64,000 nt of DNA from positions 2,918,001-2,982,000 of the forward strand of contig NZ_CP117425.1 of NCBI RefSeq assembly GCF_030687295.1, written 5' to 3'. Position numbers and translations under genes: made by a program. Of this stretch, positions 50,492 through 62,300 are shown piece by piece. The notes beneath the pieces were generated by a model. The model worked only from the letters and a program-made list of their open reading frames with translations, was not told the DNA's origin and made no database searches. The DNA is from Pseudomonas beijingensis (GTDB lineage: Bacteria; Pseudomonadota; Gammaproteobacteria; Pseudomonadales; Pseudomonadaceae). Numbering within the stretch: position 1 is the first letter of the stretch; each line of letters opens with the position of its first letter.

Positions 50492-51274
50492 ATGGGGATG
50501 ACCTCGCGTGTACTGCTGGCCACTCTGGCCGTTTTCCTGGCGTTGCCACTCGAGGCGGCGCAACTGGTGAGGATCGGCGCGGCGCATTTTCCGCCCTATA
50601 CCGTTCGTCCCGAGAACGGCGCCGACACCGGCCTGCTGCCGCAGATGGTGGAGGCCTTGAACCAGTCGCAAAGCGACTATCAGTTCGTACTGGTGCCAAC
50701 TTCGATCCCGCGCCGGTTCAATGATTTCAAGCAGGGCCGGGTCGACATGGCGATTTTCGAGAACCCCGAATGGGGTTGGCAGGAGGTGCCGCACACTGCG
50801 GTGGACATGGGCCTGGAAGATGCGGAAGTCTTCGTCGCTCAGCGCCAGCCGGAGCGACAGCAAAGTTATTTCGCCGATCTCAGGGGCAAGCGCCTGGCGC
50901 TGTTCAGCGGTTATCACTACGCCTTTGCCGAATTCAACGCCGACCCCAAGTTCCCCATCGGCCAATACAACGCCACGCTGACGTATTCCCACGACAGCAA
51001 TTTGTTGATGGTGTTGCGCGGGCGGGCGGATATCGCCCTGGTGACCCGTTCGTACCTCAACGATTACGTGCTGCGCAATCCCGAAGTCGGCCCGCAATTG
51101 CTGGTGTCCGAGCGCATCGATCAGGTTTACCACCATTACGCGCTGATCCGCCCGCAGGCGCCCATTTCCAGTGAGGCGTTTGCACAGTTGCTGCAAATGC
51201 TGCGGGATAACGGTCAGTTGCTGAAGATTTTCCAGCCTTACCAGATCCAGCTGGTGCCCACGCATTCCCATTGA
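50492..51274 (+). CDS. Periplasmic amino-acid-type binding protein (SBP_bac_3)
   Basis: About 260 residues. A signal peptide (TSRVLLATLAVFLALPLEAA) is followed by the SBP_bac_3 fold: VRIGAAHFPPYTVRPENGADTGLLPQMVEAL, FKQGRVDMAIFENPEW and LRGKRLALFSGYHYAF. No permease or ATPase gene is adjacent, so it is an orphan ABC-type binding protein, of the kind common in Pseudomonas. The N terminus is uncertain between ATGs at 50492 and 50498, neither with a good ribosome site. Ligand unknown. The next gene has its own PvdS box. Confidence 0.75.
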   Translation: MGMTSRVLLATLAVFLALPLEAAQLVRIGAAHFPPYTVRPENGADTGLLPQMVEALNQSQSDYQFVLVPTSIPRRFNDFKQGRVDMAIFENPEWGWQEVPHTAVDMGLEDAEVFVAQRQPERQQSYFADLRGKRLALFSGYHYAFAEFNADPKFPIGQYNATLTYSHDSNLLMVLRGRADIALVTRSYLNDYVLRNPEVGPQLLVSERIDQVYHHYALIRPQAPISSEAFAQLLQMLRDNGQLLKIFQPYQIQLVPTHSH

Positions 51275-51283
51275 AGGCGACAC

Positions 51284-51307
51284 TAAATTTCCCTCCCCGG
51301 CTCACGT
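51284..51307 (+). promoter_or_regulatory. PvdS iron-starvation box before the GNAT acetylase
   Basis: TAAAT (51284-51288), 16 bp, then CGT (51305-51307), preceded by CAC and followed in the spacer by TTCCC. This is an exact match to the PvdS-dependent promoter pattern TAAAT-N16/17-CGT, 38 bp before the ATG of the acetylase gene. Confidence 0.85.
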
Positions 51308-51344
51308 CACACGTTGACTACCGACGAATACGCGAGCCGCTCCC

Positions 51345-52358
51345 ATGTCCAACCTCAACCACCCGACGACGCTGCCCTTGCCTGGTGGCCGTCGCCTCGG
51401 CGCCGATGAAACCGAACGCCACCTGAGCCTGATGCTTGAAGGCGCGCCGCTGATCCGGCTGCGCCTGGTGCGCGGTCCCGCGTTGCATGTGCATTTGCAG
51501 GAAATCAATGATCGCCCGGTGGGCCCGGCGCTGTGGGCGGCCTGCTATTGGCTGTTTGCCCGCGACCCCGAATGTCAGCACCTGACCTGGCACCTCGACG
51601 AACGCCCCGGCGAAGCCTTGCTCAGCGGTTTATTGACGGGCACCGAGCGTGCCGGTGAATACCGTTGCGAGCGCACGATGTTCTGGCAATTGCCGCAGCC
51701 CTGGTTGGGGGAGTCGTTCAGCGGCAGTTACCCGCAACAGATGATCATCACCGATGGCCGCCGCCATCCACGCCGGCCGATGAAGCCGCGTGGCGAGGTG
51801 TACCGGCGTTTCGATGCGCGGTTGGGGGCCTGGGTGTCCTTGCGCACCGTGGAAATCGAGCAGGACCTGGAGCGATTCAACCGCTGGCAGAACAGCCCGC
51901 GGGTGGCGAGTTTCTGGCAGGAGGAGGGCAGCCTGGAACAACATCGTGAGTACCTGGGCAAGCTGCAGGCCGATCCCCGGGTCCTGACCCTGATCGGTTG
52001 CTTCGATGACCAGCCGTTCGCCTACTTCGAAGCCTATTGGGCCAAGGAAGACCGGATCGCGCCGTTCTATGAGGCCGACCACTACGACCGCGGCATCCAC
52101 ATGCTGGTGGGCGAAGAGCAGCACCGCGGGCCGCACAAGGTGGCGAGCTGGCTGTCGGCGCTGGTGCACTACCTGTTCCTGGACGACCCGCGCACCCAGC
52201 GTGTGGTGGCCGAACCTCGGGCCGACAATGCCCGGATGATCGGGCACCTGCACAACCAGTGCTTTCATTGCGAAAAGGAATTCGATTTCCCCCACAAGCG
52301 CGCGGCACTGATGATCCTGGGGCGTGAGCGGTTTTTTGATCGGTGTGGGTTGATGTGA
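51345..52358 (+). CDS. GNAT siderophore acetylase, IucB/AlcB/RhbD type (pyoverdine locus)
   Basis: 337 residues. The C-terminal two-thirds is a GNAT domain of the siderophore acyltransferase class (Acetyltransf_8): WQNSPRVASFWQEEGSLEQHREYLGKL, PFAYFEAYWAKEDRIAPFY, DRGIHMLVGEEQHRGPHKV, and the end CHCEKEFDFPHKRAALMILGRERFF as in IucB-like enzymes. The first 130 residues are an N-terminal extension usual in this class. With an exact PvdS box upstream and pvdS-pvdL next door, an N5-hydroxyornithine acetylase for pyoverdine is likely, but the substrate is inferred. Confidence 0.85.
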   Translation: MSNLNHPTTLPLPGGRRLGADETERHLSLMLEGAPLIRLRLVRGPALHVHLQEINDRPVGPALWAACYWLFARDPECQHLTWHLDERPGEALLSGLLTGTERAGEYRCERTMFWQLPQPWLGESFSGSYPQQMIITDGRRHPRRPMKPRGEVYRRFDARLGAWVSLRTVEIEQDLERFNRWQNSPRVASFWQEEGSLEQHREYLGKLQADPRVLTLIGCFDDQPFAYFEAYWAKEDRIAPFYEADHYDRGIHMLVGEEQHRGPHKVASWLSALVHYLFLDDPRTQRVVAEPRADNARMIGHLHNQCFHCEKEFDFPHKRAALMILGRERFFDRCGLM

Positions 52359-52392
52359 GGTTCAGCTCGGCCCAAGTGGCTGCCGTCAGGAC

Positions 52393-52484
52393 GCTATCGC
52401 GGGCAAGCCTTGCTCCCACAGGATCTCTATCAGGCACCTTTTTGTGAACAGGTAACCTGTGGGAGCAAGGCTTGCCCGCGATGG
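52393..52484. repeat. REPIN between the acetylase and pvdS
   Basis: TATCGCGGGCAAGCCTTGCTCC and its inverted copy GGGAGCAAGGCTTGCCCGCG are separated by about 45 bp in the convergent gap. Both units are of the GGGCAAGC variant and still fully complementary. Confidence 0.9.
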
Positions 52485-52504
52485 GGCCGGAACTGCTACC
52501 CGCA

Positions 52505-53053
52505 TTACCGCCGAGCGAAAGTATCCCCCCGAACCCCCGACACCTTGCGGCAATGCACCAGGGCGTCGCGGATCATGAAGTTCACCAGGGTCGGCGAGAC
52601 GCCCAGTTCCTTGGCGATGTCCTTCTGTGGCACGCCGTGCAGGCGGTACATCTCGAAGGCATAGCGGGTACGGCTGGGCAGTTCGGTCAGGGCGTCGGCA
52701 ATGTGCTCCAGCGTGGAGAAGTTGATATGGGAGGTTTCTGGCGAAGCACCCTGGATCACCACGTTCAACCCTTCCTCTTCCGGTCCCGAGTACCGTTGTT
52801 CCAGCGCCTGCTTGCGGTAGTGGTCGATCGCCAGGTTGCGCACGATCTGGAACAGATAGCTGAGCTGCGCCTTGAACGAGGAGGTGATCTGCGGCGCCGA
52901 TTGCAGCCGGAAAAAAGCGTCCTGTACCACATCTTCCGCGCGGGACCGGCAACCGGTAATGCGCGCCGCGATCTTGACCAGGATCAGTCGGTTATCGACG
53001 AACGCCTGGAGTAACGGTGAGTCGCACCTGCTTGTGGATACTTGTTCCGTCAT
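52505..53053 (-). CDS. pvdS: Iron-starvation sigma factor PvdS
   Basis: 182 residues, ECF sigma factor for pyoverdine genes. The start MTEQVSTSRCDSPLLQAFVDNR leads into region 2 (LVKIAARITGCRSRAEDVVQDAFFRLQ, LSYLFQIVRNLAIDHYRKQALEQ). Region 4 is SRTRYAFEMYRLHGVPQKDIAKELGVSPTLVNFMIRDALVHC. Near identity to other PvdS proteins makes this secure. The ATG at 53053 is the usual start; one at 53062 is also in frame. A Fur box lies about 83 bp upstream and an iron-starvation box faces the opposite way before pvdL. Confidence 0.97.
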   Translation of the reverse strand: MTEQVSTSRCDSPLLQAFVDNRLILVKIAARITGCRSRAEDVVQDAFFRLQSAPQITSSFKAQLSYLFQIVRNLAIDHYRKQALEQRYSGPEEEGLNVVIQGASPETSHINFSTLEHIADALTELPSRTRYAFEMYRLHGVPQKDIAKELGVSPTLVNFMIRDALVHCRKVSGVRGDTFARR

Positions 53054-53135
53054 GGAATTCACCTTGCTGCAAAAAGTTAGCGGGACGTCCGGATGGCGGA
53101 CCCGTCCTACACATCGAGCGCCAAATTAGGCTTAA

Positions 53136-53150
53136 TGATAATGATTGTCA
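53136..53150 (-). promoter_or_regulatory. Fur box of pvdS
   Basis: TGATAATGATTGTCA matches the Fur 7-1-7 pattern TGATAATNATTATCA with one mismatch. It lies about 83 bp upstream of the pvdS ATG and about 115 bp before the pvdL iron-starvation box. Iron-bound Fur would repress pvdS here. Confidence 0.85.
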
Positions 53151-53265
53151 ATTGAGAAGGAGAATTATTGGTGCAATAAAATCCAGCCTCGGCCCCGCGA
53201 CCCATTGCCGCGGCGCGTGGCTGTCGGATGCTTCGCTGCAGGGTGTGGTGAGTCGGCGGCCCGAC

Positions 53266-53289
53266 TAATTATTTGTCGGGGCTATCCGT
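53266..53289 (+). promoter_or_regulatory. PvdS iron-starvation box of pvdL
   Basis: TAATT (53266-53270), 16 bp, then CGT (53287-53289), one mismatch from TAAAT-N16-CGT, 45 bp before the pvdL ATG. It supports the ATG at 53335 over the upstream frame at 53293. Confidence 0.75.
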
Positions 53290-53334
53290 TCCATGGGGGA
53301 CAACTTGCAAGCCGAATTCAGGCAGGAAACCCCC

Positions 53335-56300
53335 ATGACCGACGCGTTCGAACTCCCCAGCACCCTGGCTCATGCCCTCCAGCGCCGCGCCGCGCTGACG
53401 CCGGACCGGGTGGCCTTGCGCTTCCTTGCCGACACCCCGGAGCAGGGTGTGGTGTTGAGTTATCGCGACCTGGACCTGCGCGCCCGGACCATTGCCGGCG
53501 CCTTGCAGGCCGAAGCGGCACTGGGCGATCGCGCCGTGCTGCTGTTCCCCAGCGGCCCGGATTACGTCGCAGCGTTCTTTGGCTGCCTCTATGCCGGGGT
53601 GATTGCCGTTCCGGCCTATCCACCGGAGTCCGCCCGTCGCCATCATCAGGAGCGTTTGCTGTCGATCCTCAAAGACGCCGAACCGCGCCTGCTGCTCACC
53701 AGCAGTGATCTGCGCGAGCCGCTGCAAGCCATCGAATCGGCGCCGCCGGTGTTGTGCGTCGATACCCTCGACCCGGCCTGCGCCGGGCAATGGCGGATGC
53801 CGACGCTGCAGGACGATGACATTGCGTTCCTGCAATACACCTCCGGTTCCACCGCGTTGCCCAAGGGCGTGCAGGTCAGCCACGGCAACCTGGTGGCCAA
53901 ACGAATTGCTGATTCGCCATGGCTTCGGCATCGACCTGAACCCCGACGACGTCATCGTCAGCTGGCTGCCGCTGTACCACGACATGGGTCTGATCGGCGG
54001 CTTGTTGCAGCCGGTGTTCAGCGGCGTTCCCTGCGTATTGATGTCTCCGGCTTATTTCCTGGCCCGACCCCTGCGTTGGCTCGAAGCGATCAGCGAGTAC
54101 GGCGGCACCATCAGCGGCGGCCCGGATTTCGCCTATCGGTTGTGCAGCGAGCGGGTCAGTGATTCGGCCCTGCAGCGTCTCGACCTGAGCGGCTGGCGCG
54201 TGGCCTATTCCGGCTCCGAGCCGATCCGCCTCGACACCCTGGAGCGTTTTGCCGAGAAGTTCGCCCCGTGCGGCTTCACGCCGGACAGTTTCATGGCCTC
54301 CTATGGCCTGGCCGAAGCGACCTTGTTCGTCGCCGGCACGCCACGCCGCCACGGCATTCCTTCGCTGCGGGTGGATGACGCGGCGCTGGCGCAAAACCGG
54401 GTCGAGCCGGGGCAGGGCGGCGCGGTGATGAGTTGCGGTGTCAGCCAACCCGGGCACGCGGTGCTGATCGTCGAGCCCGCCACGTTGCAGCCGTTGGCCG
54501 ATAACCAGGTCGGTGAAGTCTGGGCCGCCGGGCCGAGCATCGCCCTGGGCTACTGGCGCAACCCCGAAGCCAGCGCCAAGACCTTTGTCCAGCACGACGG
54601 CCGGACCTGGCTGCGCACCGGGGACCTGGGGTTCCGGCGTGGCGGCGAACTGTTCATCACCGGTCGCCTGAAAGACCTGCTGATTGTGCGTGGGCACAAC
54701 CTCTATCCCCAGGACATCGAGCAAACTATCGAGCGCGAAGTGGAAGTGGTGCGCAAGGGCCGGGTGGCGGTGTTCGCGGTCAACGACAACGGCGAGGAAG
54801 GCATCGGCATCGCCGCGGAAATCAGCCGCAGCGTGCAGAAAGTCCTGCCGCCAGAGGCCTTGATCAAAGCCATTCGCCAGGCCGTGGCCGAGGCCTGCCA
54901 ACAAGCCCCGAGCGTGGTGGTGCTGCTCAACCCCGGCGCGCTGCCCAAGACCTCCAGCGGTAAGTTGCAGCGCTCGGCCTGCCGCAGCCGATTGGCCGAC
55001 GGCAGTTTGGACAGTTATGCGCAGTTCCCGTCCGTCGAAGTCGACGTGGTTGATGAGTTTGTCCCAGCCTCCGAGTTGCAAGCCCTCATCGGCCAGGTCT
55101 GGCGGGAGCAATTGCAGGTCGAGCAGGTCCAGGCCGACGATCATTTCTTCCTGCTGGGCGGCAACTCCATCGCCGCCACCCAGGTGATCGCCCGCCTGAG
55201 CGAAACCCTCGGGCTGGCGCTCAACCTGCGCCTGTTGTTCGAAGCCCCGACCCTGGCTGCGTTCACGGCAGCGGTGGCGAACCAGCAGCAGGACGGCGGC
55301 CGGGCCCAGGGTGCGATCAGCGCATTGCCGCGCCACGCGCCACTGCCACAGTCGCTGGCGCAGAACCGTTTGTGGATCACCTGGCAGCTCGACCCGACGA
55401 GCCGCGCCTACAACATTCCCGGCGCCTTGCACCTGCGCGGCGAGCTGGACGAAGACGCGTTGCGCGCCAGTTTCCAGCAACTGATCGAGCGTCATGAGTC
55501 CTTGCGCACGCGGTTTCTGGAACGCGATGGCGTGGCCTTGCAACAGGTCGATCCGGCTGGCGAATTCAAGCTGCAGGTGATCGATCTCAGTGACGAACCA
55601 GGGAGCCGGCGCGAAGCCCGGGCGCGGCAGGTTCGAGAAGACGAAGCGGCCACGCTGTTCGATCTGGAGAAGGGGCCGCTGCTGCGGGTCACCCTGTTGC
55701 GCCTCGACGAGGATGACCATCAACTGCTGGTGACGCTGCACCACATCATCGCCGACGGCTGGTCGATGAATGTATTGCTCGAAGAATTCTCCCGGTTGTA
55801 TGCCGCCGCCTCCCAAGGCCAGATCGCCGAGTTGGCGCCGTTGCCCTTGCAATACGCCGACTACGGCAGTTGGCAACGCCAGTGGCTCGCCGAGGGTGAG
55901 GCCGAGCGCCAACTGAGCTACTGGAAGCAGCAACTGGGCGCTGAACATTCGGCCCTGGTGCTGGGCACGGATCACCTACGTAGCGCTCAACGTCTGCGCA
56001 GCGCCGCGCGGCACAGCCTGCGTCTGGACAAGGATCTCGGCGAGGCCCTGCGCCATGTGGCCCAGGCCCATGACGCGACGCCGTTCATGCTGTTGCTGGC
56101 GGCCTTCCAGGCGCTGTTGCAGCGTTACACCGGGCAATCCGACATCCGCGTCGGTGTGCCCAATGCCAACCGTCCGCGCCTGGAAACCCAGGGGCTGATC
56201 GGCTTCTTCATCAACACCCAGGTCTTGCGCGGGCAGGTCGATTCCCGTCAACCGTTCGCCGCGCTGCTGGCCCAGGCCCGGGAAGCCACGCTCGGGGCCC

Positions 56301-59300
56301 AGGCCCACCAGGACCTGCCATTCGAGCAACTGCTCGAAGCGTTTCCCGAGGCGCGCGAACAAGGCCTGTTCCAGGTGATGTTCAACCACCAGCAGCGTGA
56401 CCTGAGTGCCTTGCGCCGTTTGCCGGGGTTGCTGGCCGAGGAATTGCCGTGGCACAGTCGCGAAGCCAAGTTCGACCTGCAATTGCACAGCGAAGAAGAT
56501 CGCAACGGCCGGCTGACCCTGTCGTTCGACTACGCCGACGAACTGTTCGAGGCGGCGACCATCGAGCGGCTGGCAGTGCATTACTGCAACCTGTTGCGAG
56601 CGGTCTGTGCCGATCCGCAGCAAGCCATCGGCGATGTGCCGTTATTGACCGCCGATGAACACAGCCAACAGCAGCAGTGGAGCGCGGCCCCGTGCGCGCC
56701 GGCCAGCCAATGGTTGCCGGAGCTGTTGAACGAGCAGGCCCGCTGCACGCCGCAACGAATCGCCCTGCGCTGGGACGGCGGTCAACTCGATTATGCCGAG
56801 CTGCACGCCCAGGCCAATCGCCTGGCCCATTACCTGCGGGACAAGGGCGTTGGCCCGGACGTGTGCGTGGCGATTGCCGCCGAGCGCTCGCCGCAGTTGC
56901 TCATCGGCGTGCTGGCCATCATCAAGGCCGGCGGTGCCTATGTGCCGTTGGATGCGGACTACCCGGCCGACCGCCTGGCCTACATGCTCGACGACAGCGG
57001 CGTCGACTTGCTGCTGACCCAAACCGCGTTGCTCGAACGCTTGCCAGCTTGCGAGGGTGTCAGCGTGATCGCCATGGACGCCCTGCACCTGGAACAATGG
57101 CCGAGCAACCCACCGGGCCTGCACCTGCACGGCGATCACCTGGCCTACGTGATCTACACCTCCGGCTCCACCGGCCAGCCTAAAGGCGTCGGCAATACCC
57201 ACGCGGCCCTGGCCGAGCGCCTGCAATGGATGCAAGCGACCTACGGGCTGGATGCCAGCGATGTGCTGATGCAAAAGGCCCCCATCAGTTTCGACGTGTC
57301 GGTCTGGGAATGTTTCTGGCCGCTGATCACCGGCAGCCAACTGGTGCTGGCCGGCCCCGGCGAGCACCGTGATCCGCACCGCATCGCCCAGTTGGCGCAG
57401 CAGTTTGGCGTCACCACGCTGCACTTCGTACCACCGCTGTTGAGCCTGTTCGTCGACGAACCACTGAGTGTCCATTGCAGCAGCCTGCGGCGGGTCTTCT
57501 CTGGGGGCGAAGCCTTGCCGGCCGAGTTGCGCAACCGGGTGCTGGCGCGCCTGCCGTCGGCGCAATTGCACAACCGCTACGGCCCGACCGAAACCGCGAT
57601 CAATGTCACCCATTGGCAGTGCACTGAAGCCGATGGCGAGCGCTCGCCGATTGGGCGGCCGTTGGGCAACGTGCTGTGCCGGGTGCTCGACAGCGACCTC
57701 AATCCCGTGCCGGCCGGTGTGCCGGGCGAGCTGTGCATCGGCGGCCTGGGCCTGGCCCGGGGTTACCTCGGTCGTCCGGGCCTGAGCGCCGAGCGTTTCG
57801 TCGCCGACCCAATGGGGCCGGCTGGGTCGCGGTTGTACCGCACCGGCGACCGGGCACGTTGGAGCGCCGACGGCGTGATCGAATACCTCGGTCGCCTCGA
57901 CCAGCAGGTCAAACTGCGCGGTTTCCGGGTCGAACCGCAGGAAATCGAAGCGCGCCTGCTGGCCCAGGACGGCGTCGCCCAAGTGGCGGTGCTGGTGCGC
58001 GACACCTCGGCTGGCCCGCAGTTGATCGGCTATTACACCGCGCCTGAGGTTGCCCTCGGCCAGGACGAACTGAACACCCGGCTCAAAACCGCCCTGGCCG
58101 CCGAGCTGCCGGACTACATGGTGCCTGTTCAACTGCTGCGCCTGGACGCCATGCCCCTGGGCCCGAGCGGCAAGCTCGATCGCCGCGCCTTGCCCGAGCC
58201 GCAATGGCAGGTGCGCGAGCACGTCGAGCCGGTCAGCGCCCTTGAGCAGCAAATCGCTGGTATCTGGCGCGACGTGCTGGGCCTTGCGCGCGTCGGCCTG
58301 CGGGATGATTTCTTCGCTTTGGGCGGCCATTCGCTGTTAGCGACCCAGATCATTTCCCGCACCCGCCAGGTCTGCGACGTCGAGCTGCCACTGCGCACCT
58401 TGTTCGAGGCCAGTGAGCTTGGGGCTTTCGCCGAACAGGTGCGCTTGATCCAGGGCAGCGGCCAGACCAACCGCCAGCCGCCCATCGAGAAGGTCGACCG
58501 CAGCCAACCGGTGCCGCTGTCGTATTCCCAACAGCGTATGTGGTTCCTCTGGCAGATGGAGCCGGACAGCCCGGCCTACAACGTCGGCGGCATGGCGCGA
58601 TTGCGCGGGGTGCTGGACGTCGGGCGCTTCGAGGCGGCCTTGCAGGCGTTGATCCTGCGCCACGAAACCCTGCGCACCACGTTCCCGAGCGTCAACGGTG
58701 TGGCTCGCCAACAGGTGCACGGCGAGACGGGCCTGCGCATGGGCTGGAAGGACTTCTCGAGGCTGGCCGCTGACATTCGCCAGCAGCGGGTGCAGCAACT
58801 GGCGGACAGCGAGGCCCACCAGCCTTTCGACCTGGAAACCGGTCCGCTGCTGCGGGCCTGTCTGGTCAAGACCGCCGAGCATGAGCATTACTTTGTGCTG
58901 ACGCTGCACCACATCGTCACCGAAGGTTGGGCGATGGATATTTTCGCCCGTGAACTGAGCGCGCTGTACGAAGCCTTTGTCGACGACCGTGAATCCCCGC
59001 TGGAACCGTTGCCGGTGCAGTACCTGGACTACAGCGTCTGGCAGCGCCAATGGCTGGAATCCGGCGAGCGTCAACGGCAGTTGGACTACTGGACCGCGCA
59101 ACTGGGCCGCGAACATCCGCTGCTGGAGCTGCCCGGCGATCGCCCGCGTCCGTCGGTGCAAAGCCATCGCGGCGAACTGTTCCGTTTCGATCTCAGTGAT
59201 GAGCTGGCAGCGCGGGTCCGCGCCTTCAATGCGCAGCAGGGCCTGACCCTGTTCATGACCATGACCGCCGCCCTGGCCGTGCTGCTCTACCGCTACAGCG

Positions 59301-62300
59301 GCCAGACCGACCTGCGCATCGGCGCGCCAGTGGCCAACCGCATCCGCCCGGAAAGCGAAGGCTTGATCGGTGCGTTCCTCAACACCCAAGTGCTGCGTTG
59401 CCAGCTCGACGGGCAGATGTCGGTGGGCGAATTGTTTGAGCAGGTGCGCCACACCGTCATCGAAGGCCAGTCCCATCAGGATTTGCCGTTCGATCATTTG
59501 GTGGAAGCCCTGCAACCACCGCGCAGTACGGCCTACAACCCGTTGTTCCAAGTGATGTGCAACGTGCAGCGCTGGGAATTCCAGCAGAGCCGCACGCTGG
59601 CCGGCATGAGCGTCGAATACCTGGTCAACGACGCCCGGGCCACCAAGTTCGACCTCAACCTGGAGGTCACCGACCTGGATCAGCGCCTGGGGTGCTGCCT
59701 GACCTACAGCACCGACCTGTTCGACGAACCGCGCATCGCACGCATGGCCGGGCACTGGCGCAATCTGCTGGAAGCGTTGCTGGAGGATCCGACCCGGCGG
59801 CTGAGCGAGTTGCCGTTGCTGGGCGCCAGCGAGCAGCAACAACTGCTCGACAGCCTGGGTGTCGAGCCCGGTGAGCATCGCCTGGACCAGTGCCTCCACG
59901 CACTGTTCGACGAACAGGCCCGGGCGCGTCCCGACGCCCCAGCCCTGACCTTCGCCGGGCAGACCCTGACGTATGCGCAACTGGACAGCCACGCCAATCG
60001 CCTGGCCTGGAGCCTGCGCGAGCGAGGCGTTGGGCCGCAGGTGCGGGTCGGTCTGGCCCTGGAGCGTTCGCTGGAAATGGTCATCGGCCTGCTGGCGATC
60101 CTCAAGGCTGGCGGTGCCTATGTGCCGCTGGACCCGGAATACCCGCTGGACCGCTTGAGCTACATGATCGAAGACAGTGGCATCAGCCTGCTGCTCAGCG
60201 ACAGGGCGATGCTCCAGGCCCTCGGTGCATTGCCTGAGGGTGTGGGGTGCTGGTGCCTGGAAGATGATTCGGCGGCCCTGGCCCAATACCCGGATCACTC
60301 GCTGCCGCTGATCAATCTGCCACAGCATCAGGCGTACCTGATCTACACCTCCGGTTCCACCGGCAAACCCAAGGGCGTGGTGGTGTCCCACGGTGAAATC
60401 GCCATGCATTGCCAGGCGGTGATCCAGCGCTTTGGCATGCGCCCGGACGATTGCGAACTGCATTTCTATTCCATCAACTTCGACGCGGCCACCGAACGCC
60501 TGTTGGTGCCGTTGCTCAGTGGCGCCCACGTGGTGCTGCGGGCCCAGGGCCAGTGGGACGCCGAGGAAATCTGCGGGCTGATTCGCCAGCACCGCATCAA
60601 CATCCTCGGGTTCACCCCCAGCTACGGCAGCCAGTTGGCGCAGTGGTTGGCGACCCAAGGGCAGACCTTGCCCGTGCGCATGTGCATCACCGGCGGCGAA
60701 GCCCTGACGGGCGAGCATTTGCAGCGCATTCGCGCCGCGTTCAGCCCGAGCCTGTTCTTCAATGCCTATGGCCCGACCGAAACCGTGGTCATGCCCCTGG
60801 CAAGCCTGGCCCCAGAGCAATTGGAGGAGGGCGCGGCCAGTGTGCCGATTGGCAGCGTGATTGGCGCCCGGGTGGCGTACATCCTCGACGCCGACCTGGC
60901 GTTGGTGCCGCCAGGCGCCACGGGTGAGTTGTATGTCGGCGGCGCCGGTCTGGCCCAGGGGTATCACCAGCGTCCGGGCATGACCGCCGAGCGTTTCGTC
61001 GCCGACCCGTTCGCCACCGAGGGCGGGCGCCTGTATCGCACCGGCGACCTGGTGCGCCAGCGTGCCGACGGGCTGGTGGAATACCTGGGACGGATCGACC
61101 ATCAGGTGAAAATCCGTGGTTTCCGTATCGAGCTGGGGGAAATCGAAACCCGTCTGCTGGAACATGAGGCGGTGCGCGAGGCGGTGGTCCTGGCCCTCGA
61201 CATGCCTGGCGGCAAGCAACTGGCCGGCTACCTGGTGAGCGACATCGCCAGCCAGGACGACGAGCAACAAGCGGCTCTGCGCGAAGCACTGAAAAACCAT
61301 CTCAAGACCCAACTGCCGGACTACATGGTGCCCACGCACCTGATCCTGCTGGCGAGCATGCCGCTGACCGCCAACGGCAAGCTCGACCGCCGCGCCTTGC
61401 CGCTGCCCGATCTTGAGCTCAATCGCCAACACTACGTGGCGCCGAGCAATGCTCTGGAGCAGGCCCTGGCGGCGATCTGGTGCGAGGTGCTGAACGTGAC
61501 GCAGGTGGGCCTCAACGATAACTTCTTCGAGCTAGGCGGCGACTCGATCCTGTCCATCCAGGTGGTCAGCCGCGCCCGACAGCAGAGTATCCATTTCACC
61601 CCCCGGGATTTGTTCCAGCACCAGACCGTACAGACCCTGGCCGCCGTTGCCACGCGCAGCCAGCAGGTGCACGCCGAACAGGGGCTGTTGCAGGGTGAAT
61701 CGGGGCTGACGCCGATTCAGCACTGGTTCTTCGACCGTCCGATCCCCAACCGGCATCACTGGAATCAGGCGCTGGTGCTGGAGCCGACCACGGCCCTGGC
61801 ACCGCAACTTCTGGAACGGGCGTTGCACGCCGTCTTCCAGCACCACGATGCCTTGCGCCTGGGCTTCGACAAAAGCGCCGGGCAGTGGTGCGCCGAGCAC
61901 CAGTCGTTGTCTGGCGCCGTGCTGTTGCAGCAGGTCTGCGTGGACACCACGCAGACGTGCGAAGCGTTGTTTGCCGAGGCGCAGAGCCGTTTCAATCTCG
62001 CCACCGGGCCGTTGCTGCGTGCCGTGCTGGCGCAGTTCCCGGATGGCCAGCAACGGGTGCTGATCGTCATCCATCACCTGGTGGTGGACGGTGTGTCGTG
62101 GCGGGTGCTGCTGGACGACCTGCAAACTGTCTATCGCCAGCTCAGCGCCGGGCAGGCGCTGCAACTGCCGGCCAAGACCAGCCCGTTGCGTGACTGGGCC
62201 GCGCGTTTGCAGGCCTACGCCGGCAGCGAATCTTTGCGCGAAGAACTGGATTGGTGGCAAGCGCAGTTGAGCGGTGCGCCATTGGCGTTGCCGTGCGCCA

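Noticed and set aside
53293..53334. Earlier start for pvdL at 53293
   Set aside because: It lies only 4 bp beyond the proposed -10 (CGT at 53287-53289), so it would be at or before the transcription start; homology begins at 53335.
58337..61432. A 1031-codon open frame on the minus strand
   Set aside because: It lies antisense to pvdL in a GC-rich region; its composition is that of a shadow frame (Ala/Gln/Gly/His-rich) and it has no domain. The same holds for minus-strand frames at 53876-55975, 56642-58330 and 61532-63301.
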